A stretch of 64,000 bases of DNA from CAWIOX01 sp963837775 (GCA_963837775.1 CAWIOX010000033.1:1-64000), one strand, 5' to 3'. Shown: positions 18,675-27,974, numbered from the stretch's first letter. Notes: generated by a model from the sequence alone, not told the origin. Made by a program: numbers and translations.

Positions 18675-20431
18675 ATACTTTCTTTGGCACCATCCGTTGG
18701 GATGATGATATTGGTTACTTCAGAGTCAGGCGTTACATTCAATGCACGCAAGGCATTGACGGCCACGGCAGAGAATACCGGAGCAGCCACTTCACCGCCA
18801 TAATGCTGACCATTGCTGGGTTCATCAACCATCACAGCAATGATGATGCGCGGATTGGATGCCGGTGCAAAGCCGACAAATGAAGCCACATATTTACGCA
18901 CGTATTTGCCGCCGACGATCTTGTAAGCGGTACCTGTCTTGCCGCCTACCCGATAACCCGGCACTTGCGCTTTTGGAGCCGTGCCTTCGGGACTGACGAC
19001 GGTTTCCAGCATTGCGCGCATCTGGCGCGCGGTCTGCGCTGAAATGACACGCTGTGCAACTGGCGCCTCAAGTGACTTCTGGAAGGTCAGCGGGATCATC
19101 TCGCCATCCCGGGCGAAAATCATGTAGGAGCGCGCCAACTGGATCAGCGATACCGAAATACCGTGACCGTAGCTCATCGTGGCCTGCTCAATCGGCCGCC
19201 ATGATTTGTAAGGACGAACCCGCCCGGCAACTGCGCCGGGGAAACCGAATTTCGGCTGCTGGCCGAATCCAACCGTGGTAAATGTCTCCCACATCTCCTG
19301 TGCCGGCATCTGCAACGCGATTTTTGCAGTACCGATATTGGATGACTTCTGGATGATCTGGGCCACGGTAAGCGGGCCATGAGCGTGCGAATCACTGATA
19401 GTTGCAGTGCCGATCGTCATCTTGCCCGGCGAGGTCTGAAACACGGTGTTCGGGGTGACGCGCTTGGTCTCCAGCGCAAGGGCAATCGTGAACGGTTTGA
19501 GGGTCGAACCTGGCTCGAAGGTATCCGTCATTACGCGATTACGCAACTGGGCTCCGGTCAGTACCGAACGATCGTTTGGATTGTAAGTCGGCAGATTGGC
19601 AAGCGCCAGGACCTCTCCCGTTTTGACATCGAGCACGACAACACCACCTGCCTTTGCCTTGGTTTTGTCGACCATCTCCTTTAACTGCGAAAAGGCGATG
19701 TACTGGATTTTCCTGTCGATTGACAAGGCCAGGTCCCGACCATCATGCGGTTCGCGGATAGCACCGATATCCTCGACAATGCGGCCCAGCCTGTCCTTGA
19801 TCACGCGCCGGCTGCCGGTCTTGCCAACCAGCGTTTTCTGCGCTGCCAGCTCCATGCCGTCTTGCCCGACATCCTCGACATTGGTGAAGCCGACTACGTG
19901 CGCCATCACCTCCCCCTCCGGGTAGAAGCGCTTGTACTCCTTGCGGGTATCTAGGCCATTAATGCCCAGTTTAACGATTTTATCAGCGGTTTCCTGCTCG
20001 ACTTGCCGCTTCAAATAGACAAAAGTACGGTCGGAATCGAGCTTCTCGCGCAAATCGCCCTCGCTCATTCCCAATAGCGATGCCAGGCTGCGCAGTTGTT
20101 CCTTGGATGACTCCAGCACGTCCTCCGGGATCGCCCAGAATGCCTTGACTGGCACGCTGGATGCCAAAACCTGGCCGTTGCGGTCGGTAATTTTCCCGCG
20201 TGTCGCCGGCAACTCCAACGTGCGCGCATAGCGTGATGCACCCTGCTTCTGCAGGAATTCCGTCGAGATGCCTTGCAGCCAGAGCGCACGCCCAGCCAAG
20301 GTCAAGAATGCGGCAAACAGTACAAACAACACAAAACGCGAACGCCAGGACGACAGTTTTACCTGCAGTACCGGGCTTTTGGAAAAGGGCACGCCTTTTG
20401 CCGCAGCGGTGCGTGTCGACGGACGTTTCAC
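18671..20431 (-). CDS. ftsI: Peptidoglycan D,D-transpeptidase FtsI (PBP3)
   Basis: FtsI is the class B penicillin-binding protein that cross-links septal peptidoglycan. It has 586 residues with one transmembrane helix at ~32-52. A PBP dimer domain (~60-220, with RGKITDRNGQVLASSVP) precedes the transpeptidase domain. Active-site motifs are visible: SxxK in GSTLKPFTIAL, SxN in KSSNIGTAK, and KTG in GGKTGTAYK. It starts at GTG 20431, which overlaps the ftsL stop by 4 bases. Confidence 0.97.
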   Translation of the reverse strand: MKRPSTRTAAAKGVPFSKSPVLQVKLSSWRSRFVLFVLFAAFLTLAGRALWLQGISTEFLQKQGASRYARTLELPATRGKITDRNGQVLASSVPVKAFWAIPEDVLESSKEQLRSLASLLGMSEGDLREKLDSDRTFVYLKRQVEQETADKIVKLGINGLDTRKEYKRFYPEGEVMAHVVGFTNVEDVGQDGMELAAQKTLVGKTGSRRVIKDRLGRIVEDIGAIREPHDGRDLALSIDRKIQYIAFSQLKEMVDKTKAKAGGVVVLDVKTGEVLALANLPTYNPNDRSVLTGAQLRNRVMTDTFEPGSTLKPFTIALALETKRVTPNTVFQTSPGKMTIGTATISDSHAHGPLTVAQIIQKSSNIGTAKIALQMPAQEMWETFTTVGFGQQPKFGFPGAVAGRVRPYKSWRPIEQATMSYGHGISVSLIQLARSYMIFARDGEMIPLTFQKSLEAPVAQRVISAQTARQMRAMLETVVSPEGTAPKAQVPGYRVGGKTGTAYKIVGGKYVRKYVASFVGFAPASNPRIIIAVMVDEPSNGQHYGGEVAAPVFSAVAVNALRALNVTPDSEVTNIIIPTDGAKESM

Positions 20432-20700
20432 TTGCCCCCCACCGTCAAATACTGGGTGCGTGCAGGGGACAGTGCAACCATATTCAGGTCGCGCTGCGCA
20501 TTCATCTCGATGCGGGCGTGCTTGCCCAAGGTTGACTGGTCAAGCTGCAACTGGGTCCACTGGATATCGAGTTGCCGCGTCTGCGACTGTGCCCGCTCCA
20601 ACTCAACGAAGAGCCGGCGCGCCTGGTATTGCGCATTGACCAGCGACAAGGCACACGACACCAGAAAAATGGCGAGAACGCTGCTGATGCGACCGCTCAT
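20428..20700 (-). CDS. ftsL: Cell division protein FtsL
   Basis: A 90-residue bitopic divisome protein. The transmembrane helix lies at ~4-22 (RISSVLAIFLVSCALSLVNA). A periplasmic coiled-coil stretch rich in Gln, Leu and Arg follows (LFVELERAQSQTRQLD). FtsL with FtsB and FtsQ activates FtsWI. The identification rests on size, topology and position between rsmH and ftsI; both junctions overlap by 4 bases. Confidence 0.92.
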   Translation of the reverse strand: MSGRISSVLAIFLVSCALSLVNAQYQARRLFVELERAQSQTRQLDIQWTQLQLDQSTLGKHARIEMNAQRDLNMVALSPARTQYLTVGGK

Positions 20701-21668
20701 CGGGCGCCTCCGGATGCAGGCCCGGGCAGGCGCTCGCAGACACGCATGATGGCGGAACGCGCGCGCGGATTCGCAGCGACTTCCGCGTCAGACGGCTTCA
20801 TTTTCGACAGCAACTTCATTTCAGGCTGCGGCAAATCCACCGCGCGTATCGGCAGGCGACGCGCCGGTTGCGGCACATTCGCTTTGGATGCCATAAAGCG
20901 CTTCACGATACGGTCTTCCAGCGAATGGAAGCTGATCACCACCATGCGGCCATGCGGCGCCAGATGCTGAAATGCATGATTCAGTCCGATTTCGAGTTCT
21001 TCAAGCTCTTGATTGATGTGAATCCGTATAGCCTGAAAGGTGCGAGTGGCCGGATCCTTGCCCTTCTCCCGAGTTTTGACGGCGTTTGCCACGAGCGCGG
21101 CAAGCTGTCGTGTGCTTGAAATTGGTTCGACTGTCCGGCGAGCAACAATCGCCTTTGCAATCTGAAAAGCAAACCGTTCTTCTCCATATTCGCGTATGAC
21201 CTTCTCAATTTTCTGTTCTGTTTCCGTCGCCAGCCATTCAGCTGCCGACTGCCCGCGCGTACTGTCCATGCGCATGTCGAGCGGGCCGTCATTACGGAAG
21301 CTGAAGCCGCGCGTCGCATCATCGACCTGGGGCGACGAAATGCCCAAATCGAGCAGCACCCCATCGACCTGCGTGATGCCGCGCTCTGCGAGTGCCTGAT
21401 CCATGGTGGCAAAGCTGTCATGCACAATCGAAAAGCGCGCATCAGCCACGCCTTGTGCAGTGGCAATCGCCTGCGGGTCCTTGTCGAACGCAATCAGGCG
21501 ACCTTGCGCCCCCAGTCGCGCCAACAGCTGCATGCTGTGGCCGCCACGGCCAAACGTGCCATCGACATACACGCCGTCGGCACGAGCGCCTTCAATCGCC
21601 AGAGCGTCAATGGCCTCACCCAACAATACTGTGCGGTGCTGGTAATCCGGCACCGGTTGAATCTTCAT
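20697..21668 (-). CDS. rsmH: 16S rRNA (cytosine1402-N4)-methyltransferase RsmH
   Basis: An SAM-dependent methyltransferase that modifies C1402 of 16S rRNA in the decoding centre (old name MraW). It has 323 residues. Visible are HRTVLLGEAIDAL, the SAM loop VYVDGTFGRGGHSMQLL, DGVLLDLGISSPQVDDATRGFSF, and the C-terminal GRMVVISFHSLEDRIVKRFM. It is the second gene of the dcw cluster, 9 bp after mraZ. Confidence 0.97.
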   Translation of the reverse strand: MKIQPVPDYQHRTVLLGEAIDALAIEGARADGVYVDGTFGRGGHSMQLLARLGAQGRLIAFDKDPQAIATAQGVADARFSIVHDSFATMDQALAERGITQVDGVLLDLGISSPQVDDATRGFSFRNDGPLDMRMDSTRGQSAAEWLATETEQKIEKVIREYGEERFAFQIAKAIVARRTVEPISSTRQLAALVANAVKTREKGKDPATRTFQAIRIHINQELEELEIGLNHAFQHLAPHGRMVVISFHSLEDRIVKRFMASKANVPQPARRLPIRAVDLPQPEMKLLSKMKPSDAEVAANPRARSAIMRVCERLPGPASGGAR

Positions 21669-21677
21669 CGTGTGCCT

Positions 21678-22106
21678 TTAAAAGGAAAAATTGGTAAGTA
21701 CTTCAGGCATGCCCGCTGCCACGGCCTGCGATTCGTCTTGCGCGAGTCTGGCGGCATCCCATAATTCAAAATGACTACCCATGCCCAGCAGCATCACATC
21801 GCGCGTCAAGCCGACCGCATTGCGCAACTCGGGCGCAACCAGGATGCGCCCTGCGGAATCCATCTCTACATCGGATGCGTTGCCCAGAAAAATGCGCTGC
21901 CAGGCACGGGCTGACATCGGCCAGGCGGCAATCTGCTCGCGATGCGCTTCCCATACCGGACGCGGAAAAAACAACAGGCAACCATGAGGATGCCGTGTAA
22001 GCGTAACCCGCCCTTCGCACTGAACAGACAGTGCGTCGCGATGCCTGGCTGGAATTGACATCCGGCCTTTGGCATCGAGATTTAATGCGGACGCGCCTTG
22101 AAACAC
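21678..22106 (-). CDS. mraZ: Transcriptional regulator MraZ
   Basis: A 142-residue protein with two SpoVT/AbrB-type halves, each carrying the DxxxR motif: LDAKGRMSIP (about residue 10) and MDSAGRILV (about 88). MraZ represses its own dcw promoter in the species tested. The frame is open to 22211, but the extension is Lys/Arg-rich and unlike the family. I choose GTG 22104-22106 (VFQGASALNLDAKG), preceded by an AGAGGG Shine-Dalgarno about 9 bases upstream. It is the first gene of the cluster. Confidence 0.93.
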   Translation of the reverse strand: MFQGASALNLDAKGRMSIPARHRDALSVQCEGRVTLTRHPHGCLLFFPRPVWEAHREQIAAWPMSARAWQRIFLGNASDVEMDSAGRILVAPELRNAVGLTRDVMLLGMGSHFELWDAARLAQDESQAVAAGMPEVLTNFSF

Positions 22107-22213
22107 GGTTACAACCCTCTTTTTTTTGCGTTTTTGCCGGCGCCCTTGAACAAAGAGCTTGCTGAATATTTTCGAAAAACCCCACAAAAATACACTTTTC
22201 GACACTAGCACCC

Positions 22214-22242
22214 ACTGTAGAGGATGCCCCCAGACCGGTCAA
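22214..22242 (-). promoter_or_regulatory. Sigma70 promoter of the dcw cluster (Pmra)
   Basis: On the minus strand TTGACC (22237-22242) and TACAGT (22214-22219) are 17 bp apart, about 100 bases upstream of the mraZ start. TGGG words like those in MraZ boxes lie in the spacer (22228-22232), just after the -10 (22210-22214) and further down (22180-22184), but not at the regular spacing known for MraZ. Confidence 0.65.
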
Positions 22243-22576
22243 GCTGTTTCAAATGGGAAAAAGTGAATTTTTATGAATTAAGTCAATGACTTAGATTGTC
22301 CTGAGTGAAATATATTTTTACAAAAAACCAGATAAATTAGAGACTTATACGAGTTTATGAAAGTCATACCTCAGATAAAAATAAGATCATCAATATTGCA
22401 TCGGACACAAAACACATGCTCAAGATGTGGCTTGCAGGGGACAATTGATTTCTTAAAGGCAACAAAATAGCCTGCTCCAGCATCGGCCAAACTTGCGGGC
22501 ATGGTTCGCCCAGGCAAATTTCCTATCAGGCAGGCTGACAGACTGTCGCGTATGCGTCAGAGGGAAATCAAAGGGT
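22243..22576. other. AT-rich stretch with no gene recognised
   Basis: Between the dcw promoter and repeat copy G there is a 330-bp stretch, clearly AT-rich in its first 230 bases. It has a perfect 7+1+7 palindrome TAAGTCA-A-TGACTTA at 22279-22293, which could be an operator. No convincing ORF, tRNA or known RNA was seen. Confidence 0.5.
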
Positions 22577-22641
22577 GGGGAGAATTAGCTGGGAATGCAC
22601 ATTCCCCATGCACAAGAAATATATACAGGCATGCATATATT
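22577..22641 (-). repeat. Dispersed 3'-end repeat, copy G (short variant)
   Basis: Read on the minus strand it has the family plan: AATATAT, then CCTGTATATATTT, a hairpin GGGAATG/CATTCCC (22591-22606), and an end in TCTCCCC. The internal spacer is about 10 bases shorter than in the other copies. It begins about 41 bases after the 3' end of rnpB. Confidence 0.55.
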
Positions 22642-22682
22642 CACCTCAGGCGCAGGGGATATTGCCAAAAATCAATAAAAGT

Positions 22683-23035
22683 GAAGCAGGCCGATAGGCC
22701 GGATTTTGTTACGGCACCCGATCTTGCAACCGGGCGCTATGACAGCCATTCCTCTAGGCGCTGAATTACTCCAGCGCTCAAGCTTCCTACCCGCACGCTC
22801 CGCGAGCAACATCAACGCGTGCCTATTTGGAATTGCTCCGAGTGGAGGTTACCGCGTTTCACCGTAACTTAATACGCTCGTCTCTGTGGCCCTATTCCTC
22901 GCCTTATACCTTGCGGCTTTCGGCGGACGGCCGTTAACCGTCACCCTGCTCTATGGAGTCCGGACCTTCCTCCCGTCATCGCCATGCTCAGCCGAAGCTG
23001 TGACGACAACCAGCGACTGCCTGGCCTGCTTCACG
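22683..23035 (-). ncRNA. rnpB: RNase P RNA (bacterial type A)
   Basis: The catalytic RNA that matures tRNA 5' ends. On the minus strand the 5' end GAAGCAGGCCAGGCAG and the 3' end CGGCCTGCTTC pair to form helix P1. The conserved core GGGAGGAAGGTCCGGACTCC is near the 5' end, CAGGGTGACGGTTAACGGCC follows, and the conserved 3' region includes the AGAGGAATGGCTGTCA block. The total is about 350 bases, typical for type A. The ends are set from the P1 pairing and may be off by a few bases. A short ORF overlaps it and is not real. Confidence 0.95.
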
Positions 23036-23040
23036 GGCGT

Positions 23041-23069
23041 ATTGTACGCGACTTGACCGCGCCGCAGAA
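23041..23069 (-). promoter_or_regulatory. rnpB promoter
   Basis: TACAAT on the minus strand (23041-23046) ends 6 bases before the likely rnpB 5' end. A weak -35 TTCTGC lies 17 bp upstream (23064-23069). Confidence 0.5.
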
Positions 23070-23287
23070 ATCCCACGGGCAATGATCGTTCCACAGCGGC
23101 CTTTTCCATTGCCAAACTGATTTGTGAAATTCGCTGTCGCTATTTCAAAAGAATAGTGAAAATAGCCTGCCTACAATCACAGCAGAGTTGGCAACACTAT
23201 TTTTAATATGAATAATGCAACCCTGCATCATCAGGATTGCATCTTTGCCGGGATCTCGGCACCTCATCAAAATCCATAACGATACCC

Positions 23288-25012
23288 ATGTTAAAAACAC
23301 GTACAGGCGGGCAAATTCTGGTGGATGCACTCACCATTCACGGTGTCGACATCACTTTCGGCGTCCCCGGTGAAAGCTATCTCGATGTGCTCGATGCACT
23401 GCATGACTCCCGCATCCGCTTCATCATCAATCGCCAGGAAGGCGGCGCCGCTTTCATGGCGGAAGCCTATGGCAAGATGACTGGCAAGCCCGGCATCTGC
23501 TTCGTCACCCGCGGCCCCGGCGCCACCAATGCCGCCATCGGCGTGCATACCGCGTTCCAGGATTCGACGCCGATGATCCTGTTCATCGGGCAAGTCGGGC
23601 ATGACTTCGCCGACCGCGAGGCGTTCCAGGAAATCGATTACCGCCGCATGTTCGGCCAGATGGCGAAATGGGTCGCGCAGATCGACGATGCGGCCCGGAT
23701 TCCGGAATACATCGCGCGCGCGTTCCAGGTCGCCACCAGCGGCCGGCCCGGCCCGGTAGTGCTGGCGCTGCCGGAAGACATGCTGACCACACTGGCCAGC
23801 GTGGCCGACACCGGCTGCTACCATCCGGTCCAGGCGGCGCCGTCGGCGCTGCAGATCACGCAGTTGCGCGACAAGCTGGCGCAGGCGCAGCGGCCGCTGG
23901 TGCTGCTCGGCGGCGGCGGCTGGGATCAGGCTGCGTGCGGCGACATCCGGCGCTTCATCGAGGCCAACCAGCTGCCGGTGGCGTGCGCGTTCCGCTTCCA
24001 GGATCTGATCGACAACCGCCATCCGCAGTACATCGGCGACGTCGGCATCGGCATCAATCCGGCGCTGGCGGCGCGCATCCAGAGCGCCGACCTGATCCTG
24101 GCGATCGGTCCGCGCCTGGGCGAGATGACGACCAGCGGCTACAGCCTGATCGAAGCGCCCTGCCCGCGGCAGCGACTGATCCACATCCACGGCAGCGCCG
24201 AGGAACTGGGCAGCGTGTATCAGGCCGACCTGATGATCAACAGCGGCATGCCGCAGATCGCCGCCGCGCTGGCAGAAATGACACCAGTCGATGCCGGCGC
24301 CTGGCAAGAATCAGTCGCGGCAGCCCGCACTGAGCTGGCCGCATGGCAGATGGAGCCGCCGATTTTCCGGGACGGGCAAGCCAGGCTGAACCTGTGGCAA
24401 GTGGTGCAGACGCTGCAAGCGACGCTGCCGGCCGACACCATCCTGACCAACGGCGCCGGCAATTACGCGACCTGGGCGCACCGCTTCTGGCACTACGGCG
24501 ACCAGTCGAACGGGCTGCGCACCCAGCTGGCGCCGACTTCGGGCGCGATGGGTTACGGCGTGCCGGCAGCGGTCGCGGCCAGCATCATCGAACAGCATCA
24601 CGGCAGAAAGCGCATCGCGCTCAACTTCGCCGGCGACGGCGATTTCATGATGAACGGGCAGGAACTGGCAACCGCCGTGCAATACCGGGCCGGCGTACTG
24701 TTCATCGTGTTCAACAACGGCATGTACGGCACCATCCGCATGCACCAGGAACGCGAATACCCGGGCCGGGTGTCGGGCACCGAACTGCACAACCCGGATT
24801 TCGCGGCGCTGGCGGTGGCCTACGGTGCGTACGGCGCAGCGGTCGACAGCAATGCCGGCTTCGATGCGGCGCTGCAGCAGGCGCTACAGCATATCGAGCA
24901 GACCGGACTGCCGGCGCTGATCGAATTGCGCTACGACAGCAACCTGCTGACACCGAATGCGACGCTCGAAGCGATCCGCCAAAGCGCGCTGCAGAGGAAA
25001 AATACGGCTTAA
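23288..25012 (+). CDS. Thiamine pyrophosphate-dependent enzyme (acetolactate synthase large-subunit-like)
   Basis: A 574-residue ThDP enzyme. The N-terminal Pyr domain has the catalytic Glu in NRQEGGAAFMAEAYGKMTG and TRGPGATNAAIG. A central domain follows. The C-terminal PP domain has the ThDP/Mg motif GDGDFMMNGQEL ... FNNGMYGTI (GDG...NN). I start at ATG 23288 (MLKTRTGGQILVDAL); the upstream extension to 23237 is not family-like. No small regulatory subunit (IlvH) gene follows, so this is probably not the biosynthetic acetolactate synthase but a 2-oxoacid decarboxylase or synthase of unknown substrate. An imperfect 9-bp inverted repeat (23217-23240) lies in the leader. Repeat copy B follows the stop by 8 bases. 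Confidence 0.85.
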   Translation: MLKTRTGGQILVDALTIHGVDITFGVPGESYLDVLDALHDSRIRFIINRQEGGAAFMAEAYGKMTGKPGICFVTRGPGATNAAIGVHTAFQDSTPMILFIGQVGHDFADREAFQEIDYRRMFGQMAKWVAQIDDAARIPEYIARAFQVATSGRPGPVVLALPEDMLTTLASVADTGCYHPVQAAPSALQITQLRDKLAQAQRPLVLLGGGGWDQAACGDIRRFIEANQLPVACAFRFQDLIDNRHPQYIGDVGIGINPALAARIQSADLILAIGPRLGEMTTSGYSLIEAPCPRQRLIHIHGSAEELGSVYQADLMINSGMPQIAAALAEMTPVDAGAWQESVAAARTELAAWQMEPPIFRDGQARLNLWQVVQTLQATLPADTILTNGAGNYATWAHRFWHYGDQSNGLRTQLAPTSGAMGYGVPAAVAASIIEQHHGRKRIALNFAGDGDFMMNGQELATAVQYRAGVLFIVFNNGMYGTIRMHQEREYPGRVSGTELHNPDFAALAVAYGAYGAAVDSNAGFDAALQQALQHIEQTGLPALIELRYDSNLLTPNATLEAIRQSALQRKNTA

Positions 25013-25020
25013 GGGCCTAA

Positions 25021-25096
25021 AAATATACTGACCCCTGTATATTTTAAAGCCCAACAAAATCATGCGGGAAACGCCATGTTTCCCGCCATACTCCCC
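25021..25096 (+). repeat. Dispersed 3'-end repeat, copy B
   Basis: It begins 8 bases after the stop of the ThDP enzyme. Left dyad: ATATACTG then CTGTATATTTT. Right hairpin: GCGGGAAAC pairs perfectly with GTTTCCCGC (25064-25086, loop GCCAT). The end is CATACTCCCC. This is the clearest hairpin of the family. Confidence 0.8.
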
Positions 25097-25226
25097 AATA
25101 TTCCGCTTATTTCTGGCGCTGCAGAGAGGCCTGCGCAGCACCAGCGCAAGCCACCTCCCTGCGTTTTGCATCGCAACTTGTGCCCCCCTCCGACGAGACC
25201 GTCGCGTGGCAACGGCGCTGCTGCCA

Positions 25227-25256
25227 TTGCCGGATGGACATCGCGTCTGCTAGATT
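25227..25256 (+). promoter_or_regulatory. Possible promoter of the broken cheB-cheR gene
   Basis: TTGCCG (25227-25232) and TAGATT (25251-25256) are 18 bp apart, about 100 bases upstream of the proposed start. A 7-bp inverted repeat GCGCCAT/ATGGCGC (about 25291-25317) lies in the leader. Tentative. Confidence 0.3.
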
Positions 25257-25354
25257 GAAGTGACTGCAGCGACACTCTATGGTGCGCCATTGGACGACAG
25301 CGCCTCATAATGGCGCAACATGCATTTTCACGAAAAATCGAGGGATTTCAAACA

Positions 25355-27974
25355 ATGGTGAAGCCAGCCAAAGCTGCGGTGAGCAAGCAGGGGCCCGTCA
25401 AGGCCGAGTCAAAACCTGTGCCGCGCCGGTCGCCCGACGCCGCCGATCGTCGGCATCGGCGCCTCGGCCGGCGGACTGGAGGCGCTGGAGCATTTCCTGG
25501 ACAACGTGCCGGATGGCAGCGGCATGGCGTTTGTCATCGTCCAGCATCTGGACCCGACCCACAAAGGCATGCTGCCCGAACTGCTGCAGCGCCAACGCCG
25601 ATGCCGGTGGTCCAGGCCGGCAACCGCATGAAGGTCAAGCCGGACTGCGTCTATGTGATCCCGCCGAACAAGGACATGTCGATCCTGCACGGCGTGCTGC
25701 ACCTGCTGGATCCGGCGGCGCCGCGCGGACTGCGCCTGCCGATTGATTTCTTCCTCCGCTCGCTGGCGCAAGACCAGCGAGAACGGCGATCGGCGTGATC
25801 CTGTCGGGCATGGGCTCGGACGGCACGCTGGGCCTGCGCGCCATCAAGGAGAAAGCCGGCCTGGCGCTGGTGCAGGAGCCGGCCTCGGCCAAGTTCGACG
25901 GCATGCCGCGCAGCGCGATCGATGCCGGGCTGGCCGACATCGTCGCCCCGGCGGAGGAATTGCCGGCAAAGATCATCAGTTATCTGCACAGCATCCACCC
26001 GGTCGGCCAACCCGAACCGATGCTGACGACAAGTCCCAGAGCGGCCTGGAGAAGGTCATGATCCTGCTGCGGGAACGCACCGGCCACGACTTTTCGCTCT
26101 ACAAGAAGAACACCATCTACCGCCGCATCGAGCGCCGCATGGGCCTGCACCAGATCGACAGGCTGGCGACCTATGTCCGCTATCTGCACGAGAATCCGCA
26201 GGAACTGGATCTGCTGTTCAAGGAACTGCTGATCGGCGTGACGAATTTTTTCCGCGATCCGGCGGCCTGGGAGTAGCTGAAAAACGAGGCGCTCCCGGCG
26301 CTGCTGGCAGAATCACCCGGCCGGCAAGGTATTGCGGGCGTGGGTGCCGGCCTGCTCCACCGGGGAGGAGGCCTATTCGCTGGCCATCGTATTCAAGGAA
26401 GCGCTGGAGCAGCTCAAGCCGCAAGGACGGTTTACGCTGCAGATCTTCGCCACCGACCTGGACCAGGATGCGATCGACAAGGCGCGCCAGGGCGTCTATC
26501 CGGCCAATATTGCGGCCGACGTGTCGCCGGAGCGCCTGAACCGGTTTTTCATTGAAGATGAGAACGGCTACCGGGTCAGCAAGGAGATCCGCGAGATGGT
26601 GATCTTTGCGCCGCAGAACATCATCATGGACCCGCCCTTCACCAAGCTCGACATCCTGACCTGCCGCAACCTGCTGATCTACCTCGACCCCGAACTGCAG
26701 AACAAACTGATGCCGCTGTTTCACTACGCCTGAACCGCGGCGGCATCCTGTTTCTGGGCAGCGCGGAGACCATCGGCAGCTTTACCAACCTGTTTGCGCC
26801 CGCTGGACAGCAAGGCGCGGCTCTACCGGCGTCTCGAAAACCCGTCGCCGCAAGCGGTCGATTTCCCGTCCAAATTCTTCCCGGCCACACCGGGCATGCC
26901 GGATGAGCCGAAGACAGGCAACCAGGCCATCAATCTCCAGTCCCTGGCGGATCAATTGCTCCTGCAGTAATTTCTGCCCGCCGGCGGTGCTGGTCAATGA
27001 CAAGGGCGACATCCTCTACATCAGCGGGCGCACCGGCAAATACCTGGAACCGGCTGCCGGCAAGGCCAACTGGAACATCTTCGCCATGGCCCGCGAGGGC
27101 TTGCGCTACGAACTGGCAAGCGCGCTGAAGAAAGCGCTGCGGCAACAAAGCACGATCACGCTCCAGAACCTGCCGCTGTCGAACACCGAAGACCAGAGCG
27201 AGATGCAGCGCGTCGATATCACCGTGCAGCGATCGAGCAGCCGGAGGCGCTGCACGGCATGGTGATGATCGTGTTCACCGACGTCGCCGCCGACCAGCAA
27301 GGACCATGCGCCACACCGCCGCGCAGCGCACGGCAGCGAACAAGAACACCGAACTGAAGCGCGCGCTGGAAGAGATTCGCATCCTGCGCGAAGAGATGCA
27401 GACCTCGCAGGAAGAACTGACCTCCACCAACGAGGAATTGCAGTCCACCAACGAGGAGCTGCAGTCGACCAACGAGGAACTGACCACCTCCAAGGAAGAG
27501 ATGCAGTCGCTGAACGAAGAGCTGCAGACCGTCAACGCCGAGCTGCAGTCCAAGGTGGACGAGCTGTCCTCGATGAACAACGACATGAAGAACCTGCTGA
27601 ACAGCACGGACATCGCCACCGTGTTCCTGGACAACGCCCTCAACGTGCGCCGCTTCACCACCCAGGCCACCCAACTCTTCAAGCTGATCCCGGGCGACGT
27701 CGGGCGGCCGATCACCGACATCGTCACCGACCTGCACTACCCGGAACTGCAGGCCGATGCGCAGGAAGTGCTGCGGACCCTGGTCTTTTCCGAAAAACAG
27801 ATCGCCACCCGCGACGGACGCTGGTTCAAGGTGCGCATCATGCCTTACCGCACGCTGGAGAACGTGATCGACGGCGTGGTGATCACCTTCACCGACATCA
27901 CCGAAGCCAAGACGCTGGAAGCCGAACTGCGCAACAGGCAGTACAGCAGCACCGAAAACGAGGCGGAAAAATGA
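25355..27974 (+). pseudogene. CheB-CheR-PAS fusion protein, disrupted by many frameshifts and a stop
   Basis: The three frames together spell one ~870-residue chemotaxis-like signalling protein. An N-terminal tail (MVKPAKAAVSKQGPVK) is followed by a CheB methylesterase domain with VGIGASAGGLEAL (Ser), VQHLDPTHKG (His) and LSGMGSDGTLGL (Asp). A CheR methyltransferase domain follows (FFRDPAAWE, WVPACSTGEEAYSLA), then a long QE/SN-rich coiled coil (EELTSTNEELQSTNEEL...) and a PAS domain (NSTDIATVFLDNALNV). The frame changes near 25430, 25595, 25780, 26030, 26300, 26730, 26805, 26965, 27232 and 27303, and an in-frame TAG is at 26274. The last piece (27306-27974) is intact and overlaps the next gene by 4 bases. 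It is either a decaying gene or a badly sequenced one. Confidence 0.85.

Noticed and set aside
22488..22520. GGTTCG-containing stem that resembles a tRNA T arm
   Set aside because: The loop sequence and length do not fit a T loop, and no acceptor, D or anticodon arms are found around it.
22501..22764. 87-residue ORF on the plus strand
   Set aside because: It overlaps repeat copy G and the 3' end of rnpB on the other strand and has no family-like sequence.
25743..26276. Several mid-size ORFs in 25.3-27.3 kb as separate genes
   Set aside because: Each is a fragment of one CheB-CheR-PAS protein in different frames; none has its own ribosome binding site.
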